NCBI GenBank assembly: GCA_964410625.1
Contig: CAYPHY010000002.1
Location: 232,617 to 296,616 of the forward strand
Length of the DNA stretch: 64,000 nucleotides
Direction: 5' to 3'
DNA from: CAYPHY01 sp964410625
Lineage (GTDB): Bacteria > Chloroflexota > Anaerolineae > Promineifilales > Promineifilaceae
A program made the translations under genes and the position numbers. Positions 25,230 through 33,102 of this stretch are shown here, piece by piece (position 1 is the first letter of the stretch; the number at the start of each line of letters is the position of its first letter). The notes under the pieces are model-generated. The model did not search any database and was not told the DNA's origin. It worked only from the letters and a program-made list of their open reading frames with translations.

Positions 25230-27185
25230 CTATATCCCCAATTCATCCGCCACCCAGGCTAGTTGAGTATCTTCCAACGTAGCGCGGGTAGGCGTGCCGC
25301 AGTTGTCCCAACCTGCTTGCTCGAAGTACATATCCATCCCCGCTTGCAGTTCCGCTTCGTCGAGCAACATGCCATCGGTACGGCCGCCTGCCAACGCCTT
25401 CTTAAACAACTTCTTCGGCAAGATATCCTGGTCGCGGGTCAGTCCTTCGCGGGCATTGAAGGCACGCATCAGGTTCAGGCGGCGACGGCCGATCTCCTGA
25501 ATCTCGTCCACATCTACATCCCAACCGGTAGCGGCGGCCATCAGGTCAGCCATATCTTGCGGGCCATAGAGTTGCCACGCCGGGCCATAGACAAACTGGC
25601 ACAGTGAGACCGTGTCCAATGCGCTGTAGTTGTATTGGGTCTTCAGCGCAAACTCAACTTTCCCCTCATTGAGTACCTTTGGCGGCTGCGGGTTGTGCAG
25701 ACCGATTTGCGCCAGATAACGCTTGTAGCCGGGGGCTTCGGCCGTCCCTTCATACAGCTTGGGATGGTACATCGGGTCGTGTTCCGAGGATTGGTGGTCT
25801 GCGCCAAAGGGGTTGACGGCATAGATCAGGCCGAGGCTGCGCTTGACATGGGGCATATGGGCAGGTAGCTCCTGCCCTTTGATGGTCAGCAGGTATTCAT
25901 GCCCTTTACCCAGGCGGTCGGCCGCTTTCTCCGAGCCGTCGGCGAGGATGTCGCCAAAGCCTTCACGCTTGAGCGTCTTTTCCAGCATGGCGATCATCGC
26001 TTCAGCGTTCCCATATTCAAGGGCGATACCGTCCATCTCCTCGGCCGTCAACACCCCATTGGCATAGCAGTCCATCGCCCAGGAGAGGGTGGCGCCGCAG
26101 GAGATGGTATCTACGCCGTACTGGTTAGCCAGTTGACTGGCATAAGATACGGCATGAAGGTCGCTGACGCCGCAATAAGAGCCGAAGGTAGCCAGCGTTT
26201 CATATTCCGGGCCGCCATATTCGGGGAGCAACACCTGGTTGCGCCACTCCGACTCCACCACGCGCTTGCAGCGGACGATGCAGGCGTAGCAGGTGTCACG
26301 GCCGAGTTTGTCTTGCTTGCCTTCGGCCGCGCCGCGCAACAGCTCATCGTAAAGCCGTTCACCCCCTATCGCTTCCGCCTCCGTTTGCTCCATCACGCCG
26401 GAATCCCAGTTGAGCGCTGGCAGCCCACCAACCGCTTGCTGGCCCATCACCGTATCGGCCGTTCCGTAGCGGCCGAAGTTTTCCATGTCGCTACCGGGGA
26501 ACATCTTTGCCCCTTTCCTGGAGAGGGCGACCACCGCCTTCTTATCCGCCGGTTCCACCTTTTGCGTGCCGCGCACGGCGATAGCCTTCAGATTTTTGCT
26601 ACCCATCACCGCGCCAATGCCTGTGCGACCCCAGGCGCGATTGCTCATATTCATCACCGCCGCGAACATCGCCAGCTTTTCTCCGGCGGGGCCAACTTGG
26701 GCGATCTCGATTTTCCTGTCACCAAGTTCTTCTCGCAGCGCGGTATCAACATCATAGGTGAGTTTGCCCCAGAGATGACTGGCGTCGCGTAGTTCGGCCG
26801 TGCCATCCTTGATCCACAGATAGACCGGGGAGGCAGCCGCGCCGCGAATGACGATGGCGTCGAACCCGGCGAATTTTAGCTCGGCCGGCCAAAATCCCCC
26901 TGCCTGGCTATCAGCTACGCCGCCAGTGGTGGGCGATTTGCACGTGGCCGTACAGCGGCTCTGACCACTGACCGGCAGGCCGGTGGGTGCGCTGCAAGCA
27001 AAGGTCAGCGTGTTTTCCGGGCTAAACGCATCCACCCCTTTGGGTGTGTACTTCCAGAGGTAATACAGCCCGATCAAACTGCCACCCGGATACTGGCGAT
27101 AAAACGCCTCATCCGGCTGCTCAATCTCCAACGTTTGATTGGTCAGGTCAACGTGCAAAATCTTTCCGGTAAAGCCGTAGAGCAT
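25230..27185 (-). CDS. Aldehyde:ferredoxin oxidoreductase family protein
   Basis: 651 residues. The N-terminal domain is typical (MLYGFTGKILHVDLTNQTLE, GQSRCTATCKSPTTGG, GRTGIGAVMGSKNLKAIAVRG). The 4Fe-4S ligands are CYACIVRC, with a fourth cysteine in DTVSLCQFVYGP. The tungstopterin-binding regions are conserved in outline. These oxygen-sensitive enzymes oxidise aldehydes to acids, reducing ferredoxin, or act on related substrates in aerobic/facultative Chloroflexota. AAGAGGAG precedes the ATG. The neighbouring aminotransferase is on the same strand upstream, with a family B hairpin between them. Confidence 0.92.
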   Translation of the reverse strand: MLYGFTGKILHVDLTNQTLEIEQPDEAFYRQYPGGSLIGLYYLWKYTPKGVDAFSPENTLTFACSAPTGLPVSGQSRCTATCKSPTTGGVADSQAGGFWPAELKFAGFDAIVIRGAAASPVYLWIKDGTAELRDASHLWGKLTYDVDTALREELGDRKIEIAQVGPAGEKLAMFAAVMNMSNRAWGRTGIGAVMGSKNLKAIAVRGTQKVEPADKKAVVALSRKGAKMFPGSDMENFGRYGTADTVMGQQAVGGLPALNWDSGVMEQTEAEAIGGERLYDELLRGAAEGKQDKLGRDTCYACIVRCKRVVESEWRNQVLLPEYGGPEYETLATFGSYCGVSDLHAVSYASQLANQYGVDTISCGATLSWAMDCYANGVLTAEEMDGIALEYGNAEAMIAMLEKTLKREGFGDILADGSEKAADRLGKGHEYLLTIKGQELPAHMPHVKRSLGLIYAVNPFGADHQSSEHDPMYHPKLYEGTAEAPGYKRYLAQIGLHNPQPPKVLNEGKVEFALKTQYNYSALDTVSLCQFVYGPAWQLYGPQDMADLMAAATGWDVDVDEIQEIGRRRLNLMRAFNAREGLTRDQDILPKKLFKKALAGGRTDGMLLDEAELQAGMDMYFEQAGWDNCGTPTRATLEDTQLAWVADELGI

Positions 27186-27204
27186 ATGGTTCTCCTCTTT
27201 AAAT

Positions 27205-27265
27205 AGTGACGAGTGATGAGTGGTTAGTTAATCACTCGTCACTCGCCACTAATCACTCATCACTG
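27205..27265. repeat. Family B hairpin between aminotransferase and AOR genes
   Basis: AGTGACGAGTGATGAGTGG on the left is answered by TCACTCGTCACTCGCCAC and TAATCACTCATCACT on the right. The right arm contains the aminotransferase stop codon and encodes its last residues VMSD, just as at rplI. Confidence 0.85.
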
Positions 27266-28559
27266 ATTTAACAGCAGCCTCAAATTTTTCCAGCGTCTCG
27301 GCCGCGTCTGCTTCGCTGTGGGCGGCACAGAGGAAGAAAGGTTCCGGGCCATCTTCGCACATGATACCGTTGTCCACCATATAGCCCATGATCTTTTCCT
27401 GGGTGTCCCAGTCCGCTTCCATCAGGTCGCGCCAATCATAGGGCTGCTTCTCAGCGAGGCAGTAGCCAAACATCCCCGGCGTGCCGAAGATGAAGTGCGG
27501 CAAACCGTAGCGGGTCAAGATTTCATCAATGCCATCCATCAGCATCCGGCCGACCTTCTCGATTTGTGGGAAGACCTCGCCGTCTTGAATGCGTTCCAGC
27601 GTCGCATCGGCCGCCGCCGCGGCTACCATATTACCGCAATAGGTCCCTGCTTGCATCACTTTTCCCGGCATCAGTTGGAGCATTAGCTCCTTTTTGCCGC
27701 CAATCGCGGCGACGGGGAAGCCATTGCCCATTGCCTTGGCGAAGGTGGATATGTCGGCCGCCACGCCAAAATACTCCCCCGCGCCACCAGGGGCGATGCG
27801 GAAGCCCGTTTTCACCTCGTCAAAGATGAGGACAATGCCATACTGATCGCACTGCTCGCGGACAAATTCGAGGTAACCGGGGCGGGGCATGATCGCCGCA
27901 CTATTGCCCAGCACCGGCTCAATGATGATCCCGGCTATCTGCTCGCCGCGCTCCTGTAAGATGTCGCCCAACACTTCTACATCGTTCCAGGGGCAAAGCT
28001 GGATCAGGCCGCGCAGGACATCGGGCAGCCCCTTGCTCTGCTTAAAGCCCGTCGGCCGGTTCCGCTTGCCCATCTGGGCCAACTCCCCTTCGGCCGTTGA
28101 CCACAATACCTGGTCGTGGGCGCCATGGTAGGAGCCTTCAAACTTGAGGATGATGTCGCGGCCGGTATAGCCTCGTGCCAACCGCAGCGCGTGCATCGTC
28201 GCCTCCGAGCCGCTATTGACCAGGCGCACCCTATCTACGCCGGGGCAAAGCTCAACGATGCGTTCGGCCGCGCGGACTTCCAATTCGTGGGTCGAGGCGA
28301 AGCTGATCCCATTCTCAATCGCTTCGGCCACGCGCCGGTTCACGCCGGGGTCGGCATGGCCGAGGATAATCGGGCCGAAGGCGAGACGATAGTCAATGTA
28401 GCGACGGCCGTCAAAGTCATAGACATAGCCGCCGCGTGCTTTGGCGACAATGGGGAACTCGTCGTCGCCATAATAGCGCATGTTGGAACTGATGCCATGA
28501 GATAGAACCCGTTTGGCGCGTTCATGAAATTGGTGAGTTAAAGGGCCTTGAAGTGTCAT
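27249..28559 (-). CDS. Class III aminotransferase (glutamate-1-semialdehyde aminomutase-like)
   Basis: 436 residues from ATG 28559 with GAAGAGGA upstream; an alternative start 15 bp earlier is less likely. PLP-fold motifs: LVNSGSEATMHALRLARGYTG, the aspartate region IVLIFDEVKTGFR, and the Schiff-base lysine in TFAKAMGNGFPVAAIGG. Sequence style is nearest to the HemL-like subgroup, but these paralogues act on many omega-amino substrates. No other haem biosynthesis genes are nearby. Divergent polyamine-type transport genes (29054-32634) make a role in polyamine or amino-acid breakdown a reasonable guess. Confidence 0.88.
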   Translation of the reverse strand: MTLQGPLTHQFHERAKRVLSHGISSNMRYYGDDEFPIVAKARGGYVYDFDGRRYIDYRLAFGPIILGHADPGVNRRVAEAIENGISFASTHELEVRAAERIVELCPGVDRVRLVNSGSEATMHALRLARGYTGRDIILKFEGSYHGAHDQVLWSTAEGELAQMGKRNRPTGFKQSKGLPDVLRGLIQLCPWNDVEVLGDILQERGEQIAGIIIEPVLGNSAAIMPRPGYLEFVREQCDQYGIVLIFDEVKTGFRIAPGGAGEYFGVAADISTFAKAMGNGFPVAAIGGKKELMLQLMPGKVMQAGTYCGNMVAAAAADATLERIQDGEVFPQIEKVGRMLMDGIDEILTRYGLPHFIFGTPGMFGYCLAEKQPYDWRDLMEADWDTQEKIMGYMVDNGIMCEDGPEPFFLCAAHSEADAAETLEKFEAAVKSVMSD

Positions 28560-28712
28560 GATTATCCTCTTCAATCAGGAGATTAGAGATTGGAAACTAG
28601 AGATGACCCCCTAGTGCCATCTCGCTTATGTTAAGTTTGTTTTGGTTATAGGTGATGTTGTCGTATCACCAATTGCTCGCAAATTAGTCTGGAATAGGTA
28701 TGTGAATGTAGT

Positions 28713-28729
28713 GCGGGTTGTTTACCCGC
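28713..28729. repeat. Family K stem GCGGGT...ACCCGC
   Basis: GCGGGTtgttTACCCGC, a short perfect stem in the aminotransferase-potA gap, with the GTGCGGGTTGTTTAC context related to the stem at 3768-3820. Confidence 0.6.
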
Positions 28730-28980
28730 GTAACAGAGCAGCAGATATAGAGCTGGCGGTAAAGGGACTCAAGTACAGGGGTCGGACGCGAGAAGAGAAC
28801 CCCACATGGGGAAGGGCGCGGCCGACAGTGGCCATTCAGGGGGCGGCCACAGCAGTCTTTGGCTCTCTTGTTTGGGTCTGGGCAACATAATAAATCCAGA
28901 GGTTGCTCAAGTGTTTTGTTGCTAAATCGAGTCGATCATAGTATCGTACAAAACTACGAAAAGAGCAAGCTTGTGGGAGT

Positions 28981-29022
28981 GCGGGTTGCTAACCCGCCGC
29001 CAGACCGGTTTGGCGAACCGGT
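28981..29022. repeat. Two adjacent family K stems
   Basis: GCGGGTTgctAACCCGC (28981-28997) followed by ACCGGTTtggcgAACCGGT (29004-29022), about 30 bp upstream of the potA start. Confidence 0.65.
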
Positions 29023-29053
29023 TACATTTAGCCGACAGGAAGAGGAGAGGCAC

Positions 29054-30256
29054 ATGGCGGATTCCTTTGGCGTTGAATTACGCAATATTTGCAAGCATTT
29101 TGGTGAGGTGACGGCCGTTCACGATCTCGACTTACAGATCAGCGATGGGGAGTTCTTCTCGCTGATCGGTCCCAGCGGTTGTGGAAAGACAACAACATTA
29201 CGCATGGTCGCCGGATTTGAACAGCCAACGACGGGCGAGATTACGATTAACGGCCGCCCCGTTGCCGGAACCCCACCCTACCAACGGCCAGTCAACACCG
29301 TCTTTCAAAACTATGCCCTATTCCCACATATGACGGTGGCCGAGAATGTGGCTTTTGGGCTGGAGATGAGCAACGTCGGCCGCGCGGAGATCCAACGGCG
29401 CGTTGGCGAGGCCCTCGAGCTGGTGCAGCTTCCGCAAATGGCAAGCCGCAAGCCAAAACAGCTATCCGGCGGTCAACAGCAGCGGGTCGCTTTGGCGCGA
29501 GCGTTAGTCAATCGGCCGCAAGTTCTCCTTCTCGATGAACCCCTCGGCGCACTTGACCTGAAGTTGCGCAAAGAGATGCAACTGGAGCTGAAGCATATCC
29601 AAAGCGAGGTCGGCATCACCTTCATCTATGTTACCCACGACCAGGAAGAGGCGATGACCATGTCGGACCGCATCGGCATCATGAGCAATGGCGTGTTGCA
29701 ACAGGTCGGAACGCCACGCGAAGTGTATGAACGGCCGATCAACCGCTTTGTGGCTGACTTCATTGGCGAGACCAACTTCATCACCGGCTCTGTCACCAGC
29801 GTGGGGCAATATCCAACCGTTTGCTTGTGCCTGACCGGAGAAGTGCCGGTGCTGGGCATGGCTGATGGCTGTCCGGTAGAGGTTGAGCAGGAGATCACAC
29901 TGGCGATCCGGCCGGAGCGGATCAACCTTTACCCCTATGGTCGCGCCGATGTCATCAAGACGGAGATGGGCCACAAAGCGGACGAGATGCGGCAGGTATT
30001 TGGCAATAACTTGCCCGACTCCATGGATGTCCGCGAATGGCTGGAGATGGAAGAGGACAATGTGGTACTGGAAGGGGTGGTGCAAGAAGCGATTTACATC
30101 GGAACCGACACCCGCTATCGCGTCCAGCTAGAGGGTGGCACCTGCGTTTTTGTGCGCCAACAGAACTATGGCACACGCTATGACACCCTATTTGATGTTG
30201 GTAATCGTGTCTATGTCCATTGGGCGGCCGAGAATGCCCAGGTGTTGGTGGATTAG
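29054..30256 (+). CDS. potA: Spermidine/putrescine-type ABC transporter ATP-binding protein
   Basis: 400 residues from ATG 29054, preceded by AGAGGAGAGG. Walker A GPSGCGKTTTLRM, Q-loop FQNYALFPHMTVAENVAFGL, signature LSGGQQQRVALARAL, Walker B VLLLDEPLGALDLKLR, switch histidine YVTHDQEEA. A C-terminal TOBE domain follows (FIGETNFITGSV ... LAIRPERINLYPYG), with an inserted, charged segment of about 35 residues (TEMGHKADEMRQVFGNNLPD) before its last strands. It energises import through the PotB/PotC-like permeases that follow in the same operon. Confidence 0.9.
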   Translation: MADSFGVELRNICKHFGEVTAVHDLDLQISDGEFFSLIGPSGCGKTTTLRMVAGFEQPTTGEITINGRPVAGTPPYQRPVNTVFQNYALFPHMTVAENVAFGLEMSNVGRAEIQRRVGEALELVQLPQMASRKPKQLSGGQQQRVALARALVNRPQVLLLDEPLGALDLKLRKEMQLELKHIQSEVGITFIYVTHDQEEAMTMSDRIGIMSNGVLQQVGTPREVYERPINRFVADFIGETNFITGSVTSVGQYPTVCLCLTGEVPVLGMADGCPVEVEQEITLAIRPERINLYPYGRADVIKTEMGHKADEMRQVFGNNLPDSMDVREWLEMEEDNVVLEGVVQEAIYIGTDTRYRVQLEGGTCVFVRQQNYGTRYDTLFDVGNRVYVHWAAENAQVLVD

Positions 30257-30366
30257 ACAGTAAGCAGTAAGCAGTAGGCAGTAGGCAGTGGATGGCGAGA
30301 GAGTGAGAGACTGGGAGACTAAGAGATTAGAGATTGGCTACTGCCGACTGACAACTGCTTACTGAT
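30256..30366. repeat. Composite repeat: family C arms enclosing family A
   Basis: CAGTAAGCAGTAAGCAGTAGG words on the left and ACTGCCGACTGACAACTGCT on the right flank a core of family A words (GAGAGACTGGGAGACTAAG). It lies between potA and potB and ends just before the potB ribosome site. Confidence 0.8.
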
Positions 30367-30382
30367 CAAGAGGAGAGGATAA

Positions 30383-31747
30383 ATGGCTACGGCGACTGCC
30401 GATGTTTTGCATGACCAACAACCAACTCGACACTCAGACCCATTTCTCCGCGCGGCCGCTTATTTGTTGCTCGGCCAGGCGGCGTTGTGGGTCGTTTTGT
30501 TTGTGCGCTGGCTGACCTTCGGCCAGTTCGATTGGAACCCACTGGCGGCCGAACTGGCCCTGGCAAACTGGCCCCCCCTGACCGCCTATGCCCTCTATGG
30601 CCTGCTGGCCCTGCTCTCGCTGCTAAGTGGTATTGGACTCTTGCGCCATTCGCCACTGGCGCGACAATTAGGACTGGTCTATGCCCTCCTGACGTTGGTG
30701 GGGAGCATCATTTACTATCTATTAACCAGAGAGTTTTATGGCGCGGCGTTTATCCTCGGTCTTTCCGGCTTTTTGCTCTTTTTGCTGATGCGCACGACCG
30801 CCTGGTCGCTGGCCTTCCCTGCCGGTTTTTGGCTGTTGCTCTTTTTTGTTTTGCCGATGGTGATCGTCTTTGTTGTCAGTCTCGGCGAACGCTCACGATT
30901 GGGGACCGTCACCTATCCCGCCTTCAGCCTGGCAAATCTGGGGGCGTACTTTAATGATTACGCCCGTTTCTTCAGCCCTGTTGGCGGCGATTTCATCTAT
31001 TTACGTATCTTTGGGCGTTCCTTGTGGATCGCCATCTTCAATACGGCCGTTTGCCTCCTGTTCGGTTATCCACTGGCCTATTGGATCGCCCGCCAACCAG
31101 CCAACCGGCGAACCATGCTCATCTTCCTGGTGATGATCCCCTTCTGGACCAACTTCCTCGTCCGCACCTACGCCTGGATGCTCATCTTGCGTGACTCCGG
31201 TCTGATCAATAACTTCTGGACGATCACCTTACACCAACAAGCGGTCCGGCTGGCGGGAGATTCCGGCTTTTTCGCCTGGTTAGCAGATGCCACCTCTAAC
31301 ACGCTGCCGCTGCTCTTTAACCAACCGGCGGTGATGCTCGGCCTCTTTTATGGCTATTTGCCCTTCATGGTGTTGCCGCTGTATACCAATCTGGAAAAGA
31401 TGGATTGGACATTGCTGGAGGCTGCGGCCGATCTGGGGGCCAACAAATGGCGCAGCACCATTCGCATCCTGCTACCACTGACGATGCCCGGCATTGTCGC
31501 CGGTTCGATCATCGTCTTTATCCCCTCGCTAGGGGCCTATGTGACGCCCGATCTGATGGGCGGGGCGCGGGTGGCTTTGCTCGGCAATTTGCTGCAACAG
31601 CAATTTATGACCGTGCGCGACTGGCCTTTTGGTTCAGCCATTGGCTTCATTATGATGGCCTTGATGTTGGCGGCGACGATGTTCTATTTCCGGGTCTCGG
31701 CCGCCAGCGAGCGCGGGACACAATTGGTAGCGGCAGAAGAAAAATAA
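30383..31747 (+). CDS. potB: ABC transporter permease (PotB-like) with N-terminal membrane extension
   Basis: 454 residues, about 160 longer than usual PotB (about 280-290). Four extra hydrophobic helices at the N-terminus (AAYLLLGQAALWVVLFVRW, AYALYGLLALLSLLSGIGLL, LVYALLTLVGSIIYYLL, AFILGLSGFLLFLLM) precede the normal BPD_transp_1 permease. The EAA loop is LEAAADLGANKWRSTIRILLP. It forms half of the membrane channel with the next gene. AAGAGGAGAGGATAA lies before the ATG. The extension resembles a DUF-type helical bundle; its role is unknown. Confidence 0.88.
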   Translation: MATATADVLHDQQPTRHSDPFLRAAAYLLLGQAALWVVLFVRWLTFGQFDWNPLAAELALANWPPLTAYALYGLLALLSLLSGIGLLRHSPLARQLGLVYALLTLVGSIIYYLLTREFYGAAFILGLSGFLLFLLMRTTAWSLAFPAGFWLLLFFVLPMVIVFVVSLGERSRLGTVTYPAFSLANLGAYFNDYARFFSPVGGDFIYLRIFGRSLWIAIFNTAVCLLFGYPLAYWIARQPANRRTMLIFLVMIPFWTNFLVRTYAWMLILRDSGLINNFWTITLHQQAVRLAGDSGFFAWLADATSNTLPLLFNQPAVMLGLFYGYLPFMVLPLYTNLEKMDWTLLEAAADLGANKWRSTIRILLPLTMPGIVAGSIIVFIPSLGAYVTPDLMGGARVALLGNLLQQQFMTVRDWPFGSAIGFIMMALMLAATMFYFRVSAASERGTQLVAAEEK

Positions 31748-31791
31748 TGGAGCGCGATTTGGCAATCACACGACATCCAGGGTGAAATGAG

Positions 31792-32634
31792 ATGACGACA
31801 ACCACAGTTCCACAGACAACTGCAATGGCCGCTACCAGACGGCAGACCCGGAGCCGTGCGCGGGAACTATTTAACCGCCACGCGCTAACCTGGTTGGCAA
31901 TTGGCATTTTTCTCTTTCTTTACCTGCCGATCATCGTCCTGATGGTCTACTCCTTTAATGAAAATCGCGTCGTTGGCGTCTGGTCTGGCTTTAGCACGCG
32001 CTGGTACGCGGAATTGTGGCAGGACCGGGCGATGGGTAGTGCTTTGCGCGTCAGCCTGTGGGTGGCTGTCTGGTCAACTGTGATCAGCACCATCCTTGGC
32101 ACATTGGCGGCGCTGGCGTTGGAGCGATACCGTTTCTTTGGCAAGCTGACCTATGACGCGGTCTTATACCTGCCGGTGATCATCCCTGATATCGTCATGG
32201 CCTTGTCTACCTTGCTGTTCTTTGTGATCGCCGCCGTCCCCCTCAGTCGGACAACCATCCTCATCGCCCATGTCGCCTTCAACATCTCCTTTGTGGCGAT
32301 TGTGGTGCGGGCGCGGCTGGCGGACATGGACAAGACGTTGGAGGAGGCAGCGGCCGATTTAGGGGCGAACGAATGGACGACCTTCCGCCGCGTCACCCTG
32401 CCACTGCTAATGCCCGGCATTGTCGCTGGGGCGTTGTTGGCCTTCACCCTCTCCCTCGATGACTTTGTGATCACCTTCTTCGTCGCCGGACCTGGCTCAA
32501 CCACGTTGCCGGTGCGCGTCTACTCGATGATCAAATTTGGCGTTACCCCGGAAGTGAACGCCATTTCCACGCTGATGTTCATTGGCTCGACGCTGCTGGT
32601 TGTCCTGTCGCTCGTCTTGCAGCGCAAAACGTAG
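31792..32634 (+). CDS. potC: ABC transporter permease (PotC-like)
   Basis: 280 residues, standard length. Six membrane helices (WLAIGIFLFLYLPIIVLMVY first) and the EAA loop LEEAAADLGANEWTTFRRVTLP are present, and the characteristic LSLDDFVITFFVAGPGSTTLPV of PotC stands near the end. It is the partner of PotB and PotA. No periplasmic binding protein gene (potD) follows, so the substrate-binding protein must be encoded elsewhere and the substrate (polyamine or other) stays open. Confidence 0.9.
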   Translation: MTTTTVPQTTAMAATRRQTRSRARELFNRHALTWLAIGIFLFLYLPIIVLMVYSFNENRVVGVWSGFSTRWYAELWQDRAMGSALRVSLWVAVWSTVISTILGTLAALALERYRFFGKLTYDAVLYLPVIIPDIVMALSTLLFFVIAAVPLSRTTILIAHVAFNISFVAIVVRARLADMDKTLEEAAADLGANEWTTFRRVTLPLLMPGIVAGALLAFTLSLDDFVITFFVAGPGSTTLPVRVYSMIKFGVTPEVNAISTLMFIGSTLLVVLSLVLQRKT

Positions 32635-32722
32635 AGTAGGCAGAGGAGCTGAGGTGCAGAGGGGCAGGGGAGAGTGAAGCCCCCAATCTCCAATCTCCTG
32701 GTCTCTCAGTCTCCCACGCTCT
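32635..32722. repeat. Family M plus family A words between convergent genes
   Basis: GTGCAGAGGGGCAGGGGAG-type words are followed by CCAATCTCCAATCTCC and GGTCTCTCAGTCTCCC. The right end overlaps the stop of the EthD-like gene, whose last codons read through GGGAGACTGA (residues VGD). Confidence 0.8.
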
Positions 32723-33053
32723 GAGTTACTGGCTTTGGCTCCTTATTCTCGCTGAATGTATCAGCATAGAACCAGGTGATCAGCCGTTGGTCGTCCCAGG
32801 GCTTGAGGGCGGCCATCAGTTGTTGGCCGGTTTGAGACGTTAGCGCCTTGAAGAAGACCGCCTCATTGGGGAAGTAGGCCTCGACCATCAGATGAAAGCG
32901 TGACTCGCCGCCAGGTTTACCGGTCATGCGGCTGACCTCGGTTTTCATCAACCCCGGCAGACGCTCTGTTAGCGGCAGATGGGTAGATGAAAAGAACTCC
33001 TCCAAGAGCATTTCGTCATCTACACGATAGTATAAGGTTACGAATTTGAACAC
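32706..33053 (-). CDS. EthD-domain protein
   Basis: 115 residues. A dimeric ferredoxin-like EthD pattern: FKFVTLYYRVDD strand, FFSSTHLPLTERLPGLMKTEV, RFHLMVEAYFPNEAVFFKAL and MAALKPWDDQRLITWFYAD. EthD-type proteins accompany ether-degradation and other oxygenase systems but are widespread as stand-alone proteins of unknown role. The final residues (TQSVGD) derive from the adjoining family A repeat. It is convergent with the pot operon. Confidence 0.72.
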   Translation of the reverse strand: MFKFVTLYYRVDDEMLLEEFFSSTHLPLTERLPGLMKTEVSRMTGKPGGESRFHLMVEAYFPNEAVFFKALTSQTGQQLMAALKPWDDQRLITWFYADTFSENKEPKPVTQSVGD

Positions 33054-33065
33054 ACTTTTCTCCGA

Positions 33066-33102
33066 AGTAGGCAGTAGCCAGTACCCTGTTACTGCTTACT
33101 GG
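33066..33102. repeat. Family C hairpin supplying the cytochrome stop
   Basis: GTAGGCAGTAGCCAGTA pairs with TACTGCTTACTGG around a short loop. On the minus strand the word CCAGTAAGCAGTAA contains the stop codon of the cytochrome gene (GAC CAG TAA). Confidence 0.8.

Larger units (their letters stand above)
28560..29053. other. 494-bp divergent intergenic region with hairpins
   Basis: Contains a family A stretch (28577-28606), GCGGGTTGTTTACCCGC (28713-28729), GCGGGTTGCTAACCCGC (28981-28997) and ACCGGTTTGGCGAACCGGT (29004-29022). An 82-codon open frame at 28642-28890 runs through the first stem and has no recognisable features; I do not call it. The potA ribosome site AGAGGAGAGG closes the region. 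Confidence 0.6.

Noticed and set aside
25899..26792. Plus-strand frame of 297 codons opposite the AOR gene
   Set aside because: Antisense to conserved AOR motifs including the FeS cysteines; low-complexity, histidine-rich product.
28642..28890. 82-codon frame in the aminotransferase-potA gap
   Set aside because: Runs through a hairpin stem (VVRVVYPRNRA), has no ribosome site and no similarity I can recognise.
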